This document shows positions 23,461-31,443 of a stretch of DNA of 48,092 bases, piece after piece. Both the position numbers and the translations under genes were made by a program. Source of the stretch: Bacteroidota bacterium (lineage in GTDB: Bacteria > Bacteroidota > Bacteroidia > Chitinophagales > Chitinophagaceae); contig JAEYUA010000079.1 in assembly GCA_023433755.1 (NCBI GenBank), positions 1-48,092 of the forward strand, read 5' to 3'. The notes below the pieces were generated by a model. That model ran no database searches, was not told the DNA's origin, and saw only the letters and a program-made list of their open reading frames with translations. Each line of letters begins with the position of its first letter. Position 1 is the first letter of the stretch.

Positions 23461-25320
23461 ATGAGAAAATTGGTCTCTCTGAGTGCAATTGTAATAATCA
23501 TTATAATTTTTGCCTTCACTAAAAAAAACAACGAACCAACAGCCTGGATAAGAATTAACCAATTAGGTTATCAACCCGCAAGTGTTAAAGTTGCCGTATG
23601 GTGTGCCAAAGAAACCAAGGCCATCAAAACCTTTCAACTCATCAACGCCACCACTAAAAAAATTGCTTTCAGCGCCTCAGCAGGAAAAGCATTCGGTGCA
23701 TACGGACCCTTCACAGAAACCTACCGGCTCAATTTTTCAAAATTCAACCAGCCGGGAAAATATTACCTGCAGGCAGGAGGCGCTAAATCACCTGTATTTG
23801 AAATAGGCAACGATGTTTACAAAGGCGCTGCTGATTTCTGTCTTCGGTATATGCGGCAGCAAAGAACAGGATTCAATCCTTTCCTGAAAGACAGTTGCCA
23901 CACACAGGATGGCTATGTACTCTACGGTGAAAAAGCCGGCATCCCCGACAGCAGTTATGTAGATGTGGTGGGCGGCTGGCATGATGCGAGTGACTATCTC
24001 CAGTACTCCACTACTTCAGCCAATGCAACCTATCACCTGCTGATGGCTTACCGCGATTTTCCGCAGGTGTTCAGTGATGAGAAACTTGCCAATGGTCTCG
24101 ATGGAAAAAATGAAAGAGCCGATGTGCTGGACGAAGCGAAATGGGGACTCGACTGGCTCTTGAAAATGCATCCGCGTCCCGACTGGATGTTCAACCAGAT
24201 CGCTGATGACCGTGACCATATCTCCATGCGCATCCCTAAGATGGATACACAATATGGGAGAGGATACCAGCGCCCGGTATATTTTATCAATGGTGAACCG
24301 CAACAAAGAGGGAAATTTTTAAATAATACAACAGGTACTTCTTCCACTGCTTCAAAATTTGCAAGTGCATTTGCTTTGGGTGCCCAGTTATTCAAAGACA
24401 TAGATTTCCGGTATTCCAACCGGCTCATGATGAAAACATTATCTGCACGTTCTTATTCCTTGATCAAACCAGGGGTAACACAAACAGCTTCGGTGAAAGC
24501 GCCATATATCTATGCTGAGGATAACTGGGTCGACGATATGGAGCTTGCCTATGTTTCTGCCTACAATTTGTGGAATGATCCGGGAAAAACATGGGCCGGT
24601 GATCTGCTTGCCCTGAATGTCAGCCTTGATTCATCGTATCACATGGCGCGCAGGGAACCCACCACCCCTTGGCTTGGCTCCGATACTGCCAATCACTACC
24701 AATGGTATCCATTCATCAACCTTGGTCATTATGAACTAGCCAAACAATTAAAGGATAAAAGAAGGGATACAGTCATTGGCTTTTATAAAGAAGGCATCAC
24801 CCGTGTCTGGAACAAAGCAAAAAACAACGCTTTTTACCGTGGCGTTCCTTTTATCTGGTGCAGCAATAACCTCACTACATCCTTTGCCATCCAGTGTTAC
24901 TGGTACAAAGAACTCACAGGTGATAAACAGTTTGATGAACTGGAACAGGCCAATTTCGACTGGCTCTTTGGCTGCAATCCCTGGGGTACCAGCATGGTCT
25001 ATGGTTTACCTGCTCATGGTGATACACCGGTGGATCCGCATTCAGCCTTTACACACCTGGGCAATTATCCTATTGACGGCGGACTTGTAGATGGCCCGGT
25101 CTATACCAGCATTTACAAAAACCTGATCGGAATTAAACTTTATAACGATGATGAGTATGCGCCCTTTCAAAGTGATCTCGCGGTCTACCACGATGATTAT
25201 GGTGACTACAGTACCAACGAACCTACCATGGATGGTACCGCTTCCCTCATTTACCTGCTGGCAGCGAAGGAGGCAGCAACTGTAAAAAAGCCGGCGCCCT
25301 CGAAAAGGGCTTCACAATAA
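23461..25320 (+). CDS. Glycoside hydrolase family 9 (cellulase-like)
   Basis: A protein of 619 residues. The N-terminus is a membrane anchor or uncleaved signal (residues 8-20). Residues 28-115 are a CelD_N-type Ig domain (WIRINQLGYQP). The (alpha/alpha)6 barrel follows, with WHDASD (173-178), which holds the catalytic base/nucleophile Asp pair, and DYSTNEP (general acid E587). GH9 enzymes hydrolyse beta-1,4-glucans and some beta-glucosaminides. The zero frame ends shortly after KKPAPSKRASQ. A -1 frameshift signal at 25267-25310 lies just before that stop. The next reading frame encodes a deacetylase domain that would be fused by -1 slippage. Confidence 0.92.
   Translation: MRKLVSLSAIVIIIIIFAFTKKNNEPTAWIRINQLGYQPASVKVAVWCAKETKAIKTFQLINATTKKIAFSASAGKAFGAYGPFTETYRLNFSKFNQPGKYYLQAGGAKSPVFEIGNDVYKGAADFCLRYMRQQRTGFNPFLKDSCHTQDGYVLYGEKAGIPDSSYVDVVGGWHDASDYLQYSTTSANATYHLLMAYRDFPQVFSDEKLANGLDGKNERADVLDEAKWGLDWLLKMHPRPDWMFNQIADDRDHISMRIPKMDTQYGRGYQRPVYFINGEPQQRGKFLNNTTGTSSTASKFASAFALGAQLFKDIDFRYSNRLMMKTLSARSYSLIKPGVTQTASVKAPYIYAEDNWVDDMELAYVSAYNLWNDPGKTWAGDLLALNVSLDSSYHMARREPTTPWLGSDTANHYQWYPFINLGHYELAKQLKDKRRDTVIGFYKEGITRVWNKAKNNAFYRGVPFIWCSNNLTTSFAIQCYWYKELTGDKQFDELEQANFDWLFGCNPWGTSMVYGLPAHGDTPVDPHSAFTHLGNYPIDGGLVDGPVYTSIYKNLIGIKLYNDDEYAPFQSDLAVYHDDYGDYSTNEPTMDGTASLIYLLAAKEAATVKKPAPSKRASQ
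25267..25310 (+). promoter_or_regulatory. Candidate programmed -1 ribosomal frameshift cassette
   Basis: Three elements occur in the order known from E. coli dnaX. AAGGAGG (25267-25273) is an internal Shine-Dalgarno sequence. After 10 bases comes the slippery heptamer A_AAA_AAG (25284-25290), in phase with GH9 codons 609-610. After 5 bases comes a hairpin: GCCCT (25296-25300), loop CGAAA, AGGGC (25306-25310). A -1 shift enters exactly the frame of the deacetylase domain. Sequence alone does not exclude a fixed mutation or an assembly error in the A run. Confidence 0.6.
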
Positions 25321-26003
25321 ACAGGGGTGGCATCACCCGTGGCGACTCCACGAAACGCAGGATCGCCCTTGTTTTTACCGGGGATGAATTTGCGGATGGA
25401 GGTGAACAGATCAATAAAGCCCTTAAAGATGAAAATGTAAAAGCTTCTTTCTTTTTTACGGGAAGGTTTTATAGGAACAAAGCGTTTGCCAACACAATAA
25501 AGCAACTGCATAATGGCGGTCATTACCTGGGCGCACACAGTGATGAACATTTATTGTACTGTGACTGGAGCGACCGTAATAAACTTTTAGTCAGCAGGGA
25601 TTCATTTGAAAAAGACCTGAACCAGAACTACCAAGCCATGGAAAGTTTTGGAATCAAGAGTCCGGATGCTCCCTATTTTCTCCCACCTTATGAATGGTAC
25701 AACGACAGCATATCTGCATGGACCGCAGCGCAGGGGAGTATCCTGGTTAATTATACACCCGGAACGCTCAGCCATGCCGACTATACTTTGTCGTCTGATA
25801 AAAATTACCGGGACTCAGAAACTATTTGGAATTCCATCATCAAAAGGGAAAGGGAAGGCGGACTCAACGGTTTTATCCTATTGATGCATATTGGTGCGGG
25901 ACCAGGAAGAAAAGATCCGTTTTACCAGGAATTACCCCGCCTCCTGAAGTGGTTGAAACTGAAAGGTTATGAATTGGTTAGAGTAGATGAAATGTTAAAA
26001 TAA
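25290..26003 (+). CDS. Polysaccharide deacetylase (NodB/CE4) domain, -1 frame of GH9 gene
   Basis: This is a 237-residue open frame that has no ATG near its beginning and follows GH9 by a -1 shift at 25284-25290. It begins AGALEKGFTINRGGITRGDS and continues RRIALVFTGDEFADGG, the strand that carries the CE4 acidic motif. GHYLGAHSDEHLLYCDW has the two metal-binding His residues, and YFLPPYEWYN is the RxPY-like motif. LMHIGAGPGRKDPFY is the terminal His block. CE4 enzymes remove acetyl groups from glycans. It cannot start normally (the first TTG, at 25554, would cut out half the domain), so fusion to GH9 gives an 847-residue protein. Confidence 0.75.
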   Translation, partial: AGALEKGFTINRGGITRGDSTKRRIALVFTGDEFADGGEQINKALKDENVKASFFFTGRFYRNKAFANTIKQLHNGGHYLGAHSDEHLLYCDWSDRNKLLVSRDSFEKDLNQNYQAMESFGIKSPDAPYFLPPYEWYNDSISAWTAAQGSILVNYTPGTLSHADYTLSSDKNYRDSETIWNSIIKREREGGLNGFILLMHIGAGPGRKDPFYQELPRLLKWLKLKGYELVRVDEMLK

Positions 26004-26061
26004 CCTTTTCCCCTCCCAGGATCACCTATACCGGTTATAGCTGCATTCACGTCCATCTTTG

Positions 26062-26069
26062 TAAATTTG
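26062..26069 (+). promoter_or_regulatory. -7 promoter element of the fatty acid hydroxylase gene
   Basis: TAAATTTG matches the TAnnTTTG consensus perfectly. It lies 17 bases before the ATG at 26087. No clear -33 TTTG is visible. Confidence 0.5.
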
Positions 26070-26086
26070 CCTTCAAATCCACCGTA

Positions 26087-26743
26087 ATGAAATTCGAAAA
26101 GATTCATAATAAAGGACAGGCCAGGTTGTTTCAAAACCCCGCATTGGAATTTCTTACCAAGACACATCCCCTTGTGATCTGGGGAATGTACATGCCGGTC
26201 ATTATCGGTTTTCCATATTACGCCATTAACCAGTTTGGGTATGGAGCCAGCCGTACAGGTTTATTGTTCCTATCGGGCATGCTCTTCTGGACTTTTTTTG
26301 AGTACATCATGCACCGATGGATCTTTCATATGGTAGCAGAAAGTCCAAGGGCGCAAAAGATTATTTATGTGATGCATGGCAACCATCATCATTTCCCCCG
26401 TGACAAAGAAAGACTGTTCATGCCTCCTGTTCCCAGCCTGATTATATCCTCCATCCTCTTCGCGCTGATGTTTTTGATAATGGGCGCTAACGCCTTTATC
26501 TTCTTCCCGGGTTTTATGCTTGGTTATCTCATGTATGGCTCCATGCATTATGCCATCCATGCCTGGAACCCTCCATTTAAATGGATGAAACCGCTGTGGA
26601 GAAACCATCACCTTCATCATTACAAGGATGAGCATAAAGGTTTTGGCGTGAGCACTACCATCTGGGACCATGTATTCGGCACCATGTTCGATCTCAAAAA
26701 AGAAAAAGAAGACAAAGAGAAGGTTAAAGAATTAATGTACTGA
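26087..26743 (+). CDS. Fatty acid hydroxylase superfamily protein
   Basis: An integral-membrane di-iron protein of 218 residues. Four membrane segments can be seen (about residues 30-50, 60-80, 112-135, 145-160). The eight-histidine set is present: HRWIFH, HGNHHHFPRD, HYAIH and HHLHHY. HHFPRD together with the position of the last cluster match fatty acid 2-hydroxylase (FA2H/Scs7) without the cytochrome b5 domain, which suggests 2-hydroxylation of acyl chains of ceramide-like or other lipids. Sphingolipids are common in Bacteroidota, but the substrate is inferred. Confidence 0.88.
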   Translation: MKFEKIHNKGQARLFQNPALEFLTKTHPLVIWGMYMPVIIGFPYYAINQFGYGASRTGLLFLSGMLFWTFFEYIMHRWIFHMVAESPRAQKIIYVMHGNHHHFPRDKERLFMPPVPSLIISSILFALMFLIMGANAFIFFPGFMLGYLMYGSMHYAIHAWNPPFKWMKPLWRNHHLHHYKDEHKGFGVSTTIWDHVFGTMFDLKKEKEDKEKVKELMY

Positions 26744-26753
26744 TTGGATCGGA

Positions 26754-26783
26754 GCCATTGGCCAATGGCCATTGGCTAATAGC
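26754..26783. repeat. GCCAATGGC palindromic word repeat (R3)
   Basis: GCCATTGGCCAATGGCC continues into ATTGGCTAATAGC, an imperfect palindrome built of GCCAATGGC/GCCATTGGC words. Related copies are at 33609-33631, 40329-40346 and 45318-45335, all in short gene-gene gaps. Confidence 0.6.
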
Positions 26784-26797
26784 TAAAGGCTTCACTC

Positions 26798-27508
26798 ATG
26801 GGTCAAAAAAAACTGGTTCGATTTGCAGAGCTGGAAACTTTCTCCAATGTGCTGCAGTACCCCGAATCTTCACCGGGTACCTGGAATACTTTCTTTGAAA
26901 ATAAAAACCCGATTGTGCTGGAACTGGCTTGTGGCAAGGGTGAATATGCATTAGGGCTCGCGGAAATTTATCCTAATAAGAATTTCATTGGTGTTGACCA
27001 GAAAGGCAACCGCCTGTGGGTGGGTGCCAAAAAAGCCATCAACCACCATCTCAAAAATGTTGCTTTCCTCCGCATCCAGATTGACCGCATCACAGATTTT
27101 TTCGGAACTGAAGAAATCGATGAGATCTGGATCACCTTTCCCGACCCGCAGCTCCGTATCTCCAAATCAAAAAAAAGGTTGACGCATCCTAAATTCCTCC
27201 GTTTATATTACCAGATACTCGTTCCCGGTGGAAAAATCCATTTGAAAACTGACAGTCCCGACCTTTACCGATTCACCAAAAAAGTGATTGATATGTACGG
27301 CTGCACCCTGTACAAGGATTTTGATGACCTGTATGCCGAACCGGGGATATCAAAAGAATTGCAGATCCGCACACACTATGAAGCATTGGATATCGCTCAA
27401 AGTAAAAGAGTTCATTACCTCTGCTTCTCATTACCGCAGCACTTGCCTTCAAAGGAAATGGATGCTACCTTACAACAATTCTTGAAAGATGAAGCAGGAA
27501 TTGACTGA
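26798..27508 (+). CDS. trmB: tRNA (guanine-46-N7)-methyltransferase
   Basis: It methylates G46 of the tRNA variable loop with SAM. The protein has 236 residues. VLELACGKGEYALGLA (about residues 32-47) is the SAM motif, followed by FIGVDQKGNRLWVGAKKA, which fits the family. WITFPDPQLR with KKRLTHPKFL corresponds to the conserved FPDPW..KRH..RR region. It starts at ATG 26798 and its last 20 bases overlap the DUF5522 gene. The downstream genes for DUF5522, an alkyltransferase-like protein and a PPC-domain lipoprotein overlap in series, so one operon is likely. Confidence 0.92.
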   Translation: MGQKKLVRFAELETFSNVLQYPESSPGTWNTFFENKNPIVLELACGKGEYALGLAEIYPNKNFIGVDQKGNRLWVGAKKAINHHLKNVAFLRIQIDRITDFFGTEEIDEIWITFPDPQLRISKSKKRLTHPKFLRLYYQILVPGGKIHLKTDSPDLYRFTKKVIDMYGCTLYKDFDDLYAEPGISKELQIRTHYEALDIAQSKRVHYLCFSLPQHLPSKEMDATLQQFLKDEAGID

Positions 27509-27716
27509 TGATGATTATTACATGAACAACGATGGCTTTGTTGTTCTGACCGCGCAATATCTTCTGGATCGTGGGTATTGCTGTGGCAATGGATGTTTGA
27601 ATTGTCCCTACGATTATAAAGCGGTACCCGAACCACGGCGAACGCGGTTGCTGGAAAACAGGAAATCAAAAGAACAAAACGATGCCTCCCAAAAAAACCA
27701 TCCAGGCACCACTTAA
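27489..27716 (+). CDS. DUF5522 small cysteine-rich protein
   Basis: A protein of 75 codons. DDYYMNNDGFVVLTAQYLLD followed by RGYCCGNGCLNCPYDY carries the four cysteines expected for a DUF5522 metal-binding motif (C-C-x3-C-x2-C). It overlaps trmB by 20 bases and the next gene by 35 bases, so it is translationally coupled on both sides. Function unknown. Confidence 0.85.
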   Translation: MKQELTDDDYYMNNDGFVVLTAQYLLDRGYCCGNGCLNCPYDYKAVPEPRRTRLLENRKSKEQNDASQKNHPGTT

Positions 27717-28074
27717 AACCATCAGGCCCTCGGGAAAATCAGAAGACACATTTTTTGAACTGGTGTTTGAAGTGGTCAGGCAGATTCCCAAAGGAAGGGT
27801 GACTTCTTATGGCGCCGTTGCCGCTGCTCTTGGCGCTAAGATGTCGGCCCGCATGGTGGGCTGGGCCATGAATGGATCCCATCGTGTAAAACCAAAAGTT
27901 CCTGCACACAGGGTTGTGAACCGCCAGGGTTTACTAACTGGTAAAATTCATTTTGATCCACCGGGAAAAATGCAGGAGCTGCTGGAAAAAGAAGGAATCA
28001 AAGTCATTGATGACCAGGTTCAGGATTTCAAAAAATTATTCTGGGACCCCGCGGTAGAACTTGAAATAGAATAA
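27682..28074 (+). CDS. MGMT-family alkyltransferase-like protein (ATL) lacking catalytic Cys
   Basis: A protein of 130 residues containing the DNA-binding winged-helix domain of O6-alkylguanine alkyltransferases. IPKGRVTSYGAVAAALGAK is the conserved first block; VGWAMNGSHR is the recognition helix with the Arg finger; VPAHRVVNRQG replaces the PCHRV active site, so the acceptor Cys is Ala here. Alkyltransferase-like proteins of this type bind O6-alkylguanine in DNA without removing it and hand it to nucleotide excision repair. Role here follows that family rule. Confidence 0.88.
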   Translation: MPPKKTIQAPLKTIRPSGKSEDTFFELVFEVVRQIPKGRVTSYGAVAAALGAKMSARMVGWAMNGSHRVKPKVPAHRVVNRQGLLTGKIHFDPPGKMQELLEKEGIKVIDDQVQDFKKLFWDPAVELEIE

Positions 28075-28529
28075 TGGCCTTTATTAAATATCTGATAATT
28101 CTAATTATCCTTTGTTCCTGCAATGAGCCCATGCAAAAAACACATGTCATAAGATTAAAGCCCGGCCAGGACCTGAAAAAAGAATTACAGGCTTTTGCCG
28201 AAAAAAATGAACTGGATGCCGCATGGATCATCACCTGCGCGGGAAGTTTAACCAGGTATCATATCCGTTTTGCCAACCAGCAACAGGGTGTAGTGGCTGA
28301 AGGACATTTTGAAATGGTAAGCCTAACCGGAACCCTGTCCAGGAACGGATCTCATATCCACATCAGTGTGAGTGACAGTACAGGACATACAACGGGTGGG
28401 CATTTACTTGAAGGAAATATTATTTATACTACGGCTGAAATTGTAATCGGATCCAGTGATGAACTGGTTTTCAAAAGAGAAAAAGATGGAACGACTCGCT
28501 GGGAAGAACTGGTCATCCGCAAAAAATGA
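28074..28529 (+). CDS. PPC (DUF296) domain lipoprotein
   Basis: A protein of 151 residues. The N-terminus IKYLIILIILCSCNE is a lipoprotein signal with Cys about residue 17. The remaining 120 residues form a PPC/DUF296 domain: VIRLKPGQDLKKELQAFAEK, AAWIITCAGSLTRYHIRFA, MVSLTGTLSRNGSHIHISVS and GGHLLEGNIIYTTAEIVI. In plants this fold is part of AT-hook DNA-binding proteins; in bacteria it is usually cytosolic. Here a signal peptide predicts export. The ATG overlaps the previous stop codon by one base. Confidence 0.8.
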   Translation: MAFIKYLIILIILCSCNEPMQKTHVIRLKPGQDLKKELQAFAEKNELDAAWIITCAGSLTRYHIRFANQQQGVVAEGHFEMVSLTGTLSRNGSHIHISVSDSTGHTTGGHLLEGNIIYTTAEIVIGSSDELVFKREKDGTTRWEELVIRKK

Positions 28530-28571
28530 CAAGCGGTGCAACGGAATTCCTTTATGCCTTGTCAAATTCAC

Positions 28572-28952
28572 ATGTTCCAAAAATTTGTTTTTCTATTTGT
28601 TTTGTCCGCATTCTTTATCTCTTGTGATAAGGTGGAAGCCGTAAAATGCGAAAACCTCGCAGAAGCGTTGGCTACCAATAACCAGGAAGCTGTAAAAGAA
28701 TTTTTTAACCAATGGATCAGTGAACTATCCAGTAAAAATTACAATGAGGTGAACCTCTCCCAACTGGCCAATAATATCAATAAGGACTGCAGCATTACCG
28801 CCTCCATTCATTGCTTCAATTGTATAATGACGCTACCCGAACAATCCGAGATCAGCCTTAGTTTCCAGTACAACGGAAATAGCTTCACGAGGCATGCCGA
28901 TTTCAGCAGGTCCTCGGAAAATAAGATCATTTATATTGATTTTCACGAGTAA
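28572..28952 (+). CDS. Small lipoprotein of unknown function
   Basis: A protein of 126 residues. MFQKFVFLFVLSAFFISC is a clean lipoprotein signal, Cys at residue 18. The mature part is helix-then-strand with cysteine-rich INKDCSITASIHCFNCIMTL in the middle. I chose ATG at 28572 because the signal begins there; 28554 and 28536 add nonhydrophobic residues. It sits between the PPC lipoprotein and the TlpA-type gene. I do not recognise a domain. Confidence 0.6.
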   Translation: MFQKFVFLFVLSAFFISCDKVEAVKCENLAEALATNNQEAVKEFFNQWISELSSKNYNEVNLSQLANNINKDCSITASIHCFNCIMTLPEQSEISLSFQYNGNSFTRHADFSRSSENKIIYIDFHE

Positions 28953-29009
28953 GGGTTTGCCGCTTGGTGATTCATCAAATTGGCGCTAACTTATCTGCAA
29001 ATCCTTTTC

Positions 29010-30032
29010 ATGCGCGCAAGTTTTTTATTATTAATGATGATGTTTGGATCCAGTGTCTTTTCACAGGAACCATTCAGGCTTCACATCAGTTTTACTGGCA
29101 CCCCGGGAGATTCTGTAAAGCTTGTCTACAATAAAAAGGTGGTAGTAGTTCCTACTTCCGGAAACGAAGCTTTTATTGAAGGGGAAACGACTGGACCAGG
29201 CCAGGCTTCCCTTAGCATACCCGGGAGCAACTGCCTGGTTGGTTTTTACCTGGAACCCGGCAATATCGAGATCAGGGCAGAAGTGTTTACAATTGATGAA
29301 GGGAAAATCTGCATCAGGAAGAAAGAGGTGAAAGGCAGCAATGCAGAAGCGTTGATGAAAAAGTTCAATGATGATATTCAAAAGACCAGGAGAAAATATG
29401 AGCCTGCCTTCGCTTCCAGGAAGATAAAGGAGATGGCCATAGATATCATCAAAAAAAACCCGTCAAAATCTTTCTCAACGGACATAGTAATGAGTCTCCA
29501 TAGGGAATTGGGAAATGAATGGGCACTTGAAGCGCTTGAACTGATTGATGATGAAGCCAAGGGCAATGCGGTGAGCTATGTGAACAAGGCCATGATGAGT
29601 TCTGCCTTACTTCAAAAAGGAAACATTATTGATTTCACCCAGCCCTCTATAGAAGATTCATTCACACTCTCCGGTTTAAGAGGAAAATATGTGCTACTTG
29701 ATTTCTGGGCTTCCTGGTGTTTACCATGCAGAAAAGAAAATCCCAGTCTTGTAAAACTTTATGAGAAACACCACGACCTTGGATTTGAAATCGTAGGCAT
29801 ATCACTTGACCATGATAGAGAAAAATGGGAAGAAGCTATTGAAAAGGACGGCCTGCCCTGGATCCATGTATCGGATCTGAAAGGCTGGCAGAACAATGTA
29901 TCCTCCACACTTGGCATCAATTCGATACCCTCGGCCATCCTGCTCGACAAGGAAGGAAGAATTATAGATTATGATTTAAGAGGCAACGACCTGGAGCGGG
30001 CCGTGGAGAGGTTATTCAATAAAAAGGACTGA
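29010..30032 (+). CDS. TlpA/ResA-like thiol-disulfide oxidoreductase with DUF4369
   Basis: A protein of 340 residues. It begins with a signal peptide (MRASFLLLMMMFGSSVFSQ). Residues 25-130 resemble the DUF4369 beta-sandwich. From about 205 the thioredoxin-like AhpC/TSA domain follows, with LDFWASWCLPCRKENPSLVK carrying the CxxC active site and GIDSIP-like NSIPSAILLDKEGRI the cis-Pro loop. These proteins act in the periplasm, reducing disulfides, for example for cytochrome c maturation. Placement beside the c-type cytochrome-rich ACIII operon supports that, but is only context. It is convergent with and overlaps the DUF420 gene by 17 bases. Confidence 0.88.
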   Translation: MRASFLLLMMMFGSSVFSQEPFRLHISFTGTPGDSVKLVYNKKVVVVPTSGNEAFIEGETTGPGQASLSIPGSNCLVGFYLEPGNIEIRAEVFTIDEGKICIRKKEVKGSNAEALMKKFNDDIQKTRRKYEPAFASRKIKEMAIDIIKKNPSKSFSTDIVMSLHRELGNEWALEALELIDDEAKGNAVSYVNKAMMSSALLQKGNIIDFTQPSIEDSFTLSGLRGKYVLLDFWASWCLPCRKENPSLVKLYEKHHDLGFEIVGISLDHDREKWEEAIEKDGLPWIHVSDLKGWQNNVSSTLGINSIPSAILLDKEGRIIDYDLRGNDLERAVERLFNKKD

Positions 30033-30594
30033 TCATCACGTAAACCAAAGGGCCACTCACTGCAACATAGAACCACATGGGCCATGTTTTTTTGGCGATC
30101 TTCCTGTGTTCTGCATTCTCACTGATCAGTGCACGGTACGCGGTGAACAAAATAAACGGAAGGGAAATACCAGCGAGAATGATATGGGTTCCTAGCAAAA
30201 TAAAATAAACAATACGCATTGTTCCGGCTTCAGCTTTTTCAGCCGCATCCACCAAACCATTATGATCTGTATCGCCATAATAAGTTGGTCCCCCAAAAAC
30301 CTGGTGGGTGATATAAGTTAGCAGGAAAAGAACAGAAAGCCCCATTGCTACGAACATGATTTTGCGGTGCAGTACAAACTTCTTTGATTTAGCAGCGAAA
30401 AGCCCGGCAAGCAGCAGCACAGCCACAATGCTGTTGATCACCGCATTTACCAGGCCAAGCACATGCGGATCAAATCCAAGATCCACATCCAGCGTTACTC
30501 TTTCCAGGCCGGTAACGGCAAGAAAAATAAAAACGGAGAAACTGTAAATGATGATCCTTGCCTTGCGGTCGTTCTTCTTCAGCCAGATGTTCAT
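30016..30594 (-). CDS. DUF420 (CtaM/YozB-like) oxidase assembly protein with EF-hand-like loop
   Basis: A protein of 192 residues with 5 membrane helices (about residues 14-30, 43-65, 77-98, 129-148, 168-186), typical of DUF420. Relatives such as Bacillus CtaM (YozB) are needed for assembly of caa3-type oxidase. The gene is the last of the oxidase operon, and its ATG overlaps the SCO stop codon as ATGA. The loop before helix 4 has DTDHNGLVDAAE (residues 108-119), a perfect 12-residue EF-hand pattern. Confidence 0.85.
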   Translation of the reverse strand: MNIWLKKNDRKARIIIYSFSVFIFLAVTGLERVTLDVDLGFDPHVLGLVNAVINSIVAVLLLAGLFAAKSKKFVLHRKIMFVAMGLSVLFLLTYITHQVFGGPTYYGDTDHNGLVDAAEKAEAGTMRIVYFILLGTHIILAGISLPFILFTAYRALISENAEHRKIAKKTWPMWFYVAVSGPLVYVMISPFY

Positions 30595-31415
30595 GCCTTG
30601 CGTTTTTCCTTTTTCAAATAGTACATCAGCACAATGATCCCTACCGCCATTATTGAAAAAACAACGGCGATCAGTTCGAGTTTGCCAGCCAGCACCGATT
30701 TTTTGGAAGGATCTTTTTCAACGGAAAGCAGGATGATATCCTCTGCAAGTTTTTTCAGATCGGTTGTATCAAGCCCGTTATAAAGGTCTATGTTGCCATG
30801 CTGGTCTTTTCTTGCCCTTACCACCCTGTTCTTGTCGATCAGTACAAACTGCTGCGGGTGTATGAAACCGGTATCAACTGCATCTTCTGAAATACCAAGG
30901 CTCATACCCTTGAGCGCCAGGTCATAGATCTCTTTTTTATTCCCGGTGAGCAACCACCAGTTACGCGGGTTGATCTGGTAGCGGTCAGCAAATTTTTTAA
31001 GCGTTGCCACGCTGTCACGCTCAGGGTCAACCGTAAAAGAAATAAAGTGAACATATTCTGCTTCGCGGTTCCCAACCTTTGCATTGCTCCTGATGGCCTC
31101 CTGTAGCTTTTTCATGTTTTGGGTCATGGCAGGGCAGATGCTGGGACAAGTGGTGAAGAAAAAATCTGCCACCACGATCTTTCCTTCCAGGTCTTTCCAT
31201 GAAACCTGCTGACCCAGGTGATTGGTGAGATTGAAATCAGGAACTTTCTTCCAGACCGTATCTGTTTTTTGTTTGCCGCCTGAAACATTGGTTACAACAG
31301 AATCAACAAAAAGCTGGTGAGGCATGGCCACGGTAGGCACCATGCGCATGATAAAATAGGCCAGGAGTGAAATCCCAACAGCGATAAAAACTCCTATGGC
31401 GGCTTTATTGTTCAT
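30591..31415 (-). CDS. SCO family copper chaperone
   Basis: A protein of 274 residues. Helix at residues 5-24, then a thioredoxin fold with TTCPSICPAMTQNM (CxxxC, the copper site, about residues 93-97) and the conserved His in DTGFIHPQQFVLID. A second hydrophobic segment near residue 250 makes it membrane-anchored at both ends. SCO proteins deliver copper to the CuA site of subunit II. It lies 216 bases downstream of the coxD gene and is coupled to the DUF420 gene. Confidence 0.92.
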   Translation of the reverse strand: MNNKAAIGVFIAVGISLLAYFIMRMVPTVAMPHQLFVDSVVTNVSGGKQKTDTVWKKVPDFNLTNHLGQQVSWKDLEGKIVVADFFFTTCPSICPAMTQNMKKLQEAIRSNAKVGNREAEYVHFISFTVDPERDSVATLKKFADRYQINPRNWWLLTGNKKEIYDLALKGMSLGISEDAVDTGFIHPQQFVLIDKNRVVRARKDQHGNIDLYNGLDTTDLKKLAEDIILLSVEKDPSKKSVLAGKLELIAVVFSIMAVGIIVLMYYLKKEKRKA

Positions 31416-31443
31416 GGTGGTGTGTTGTTGGCGTTTTCCGAGT

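Noticed and set aside
25554..26003. Separate deacetylase gene starting at TTG 25554
   Set aside because: It would lack the first CE4 strand and both metal-binding His residues, which are encoded upstream in the same frame from 25290; fusion or frameshift explains the frame better.
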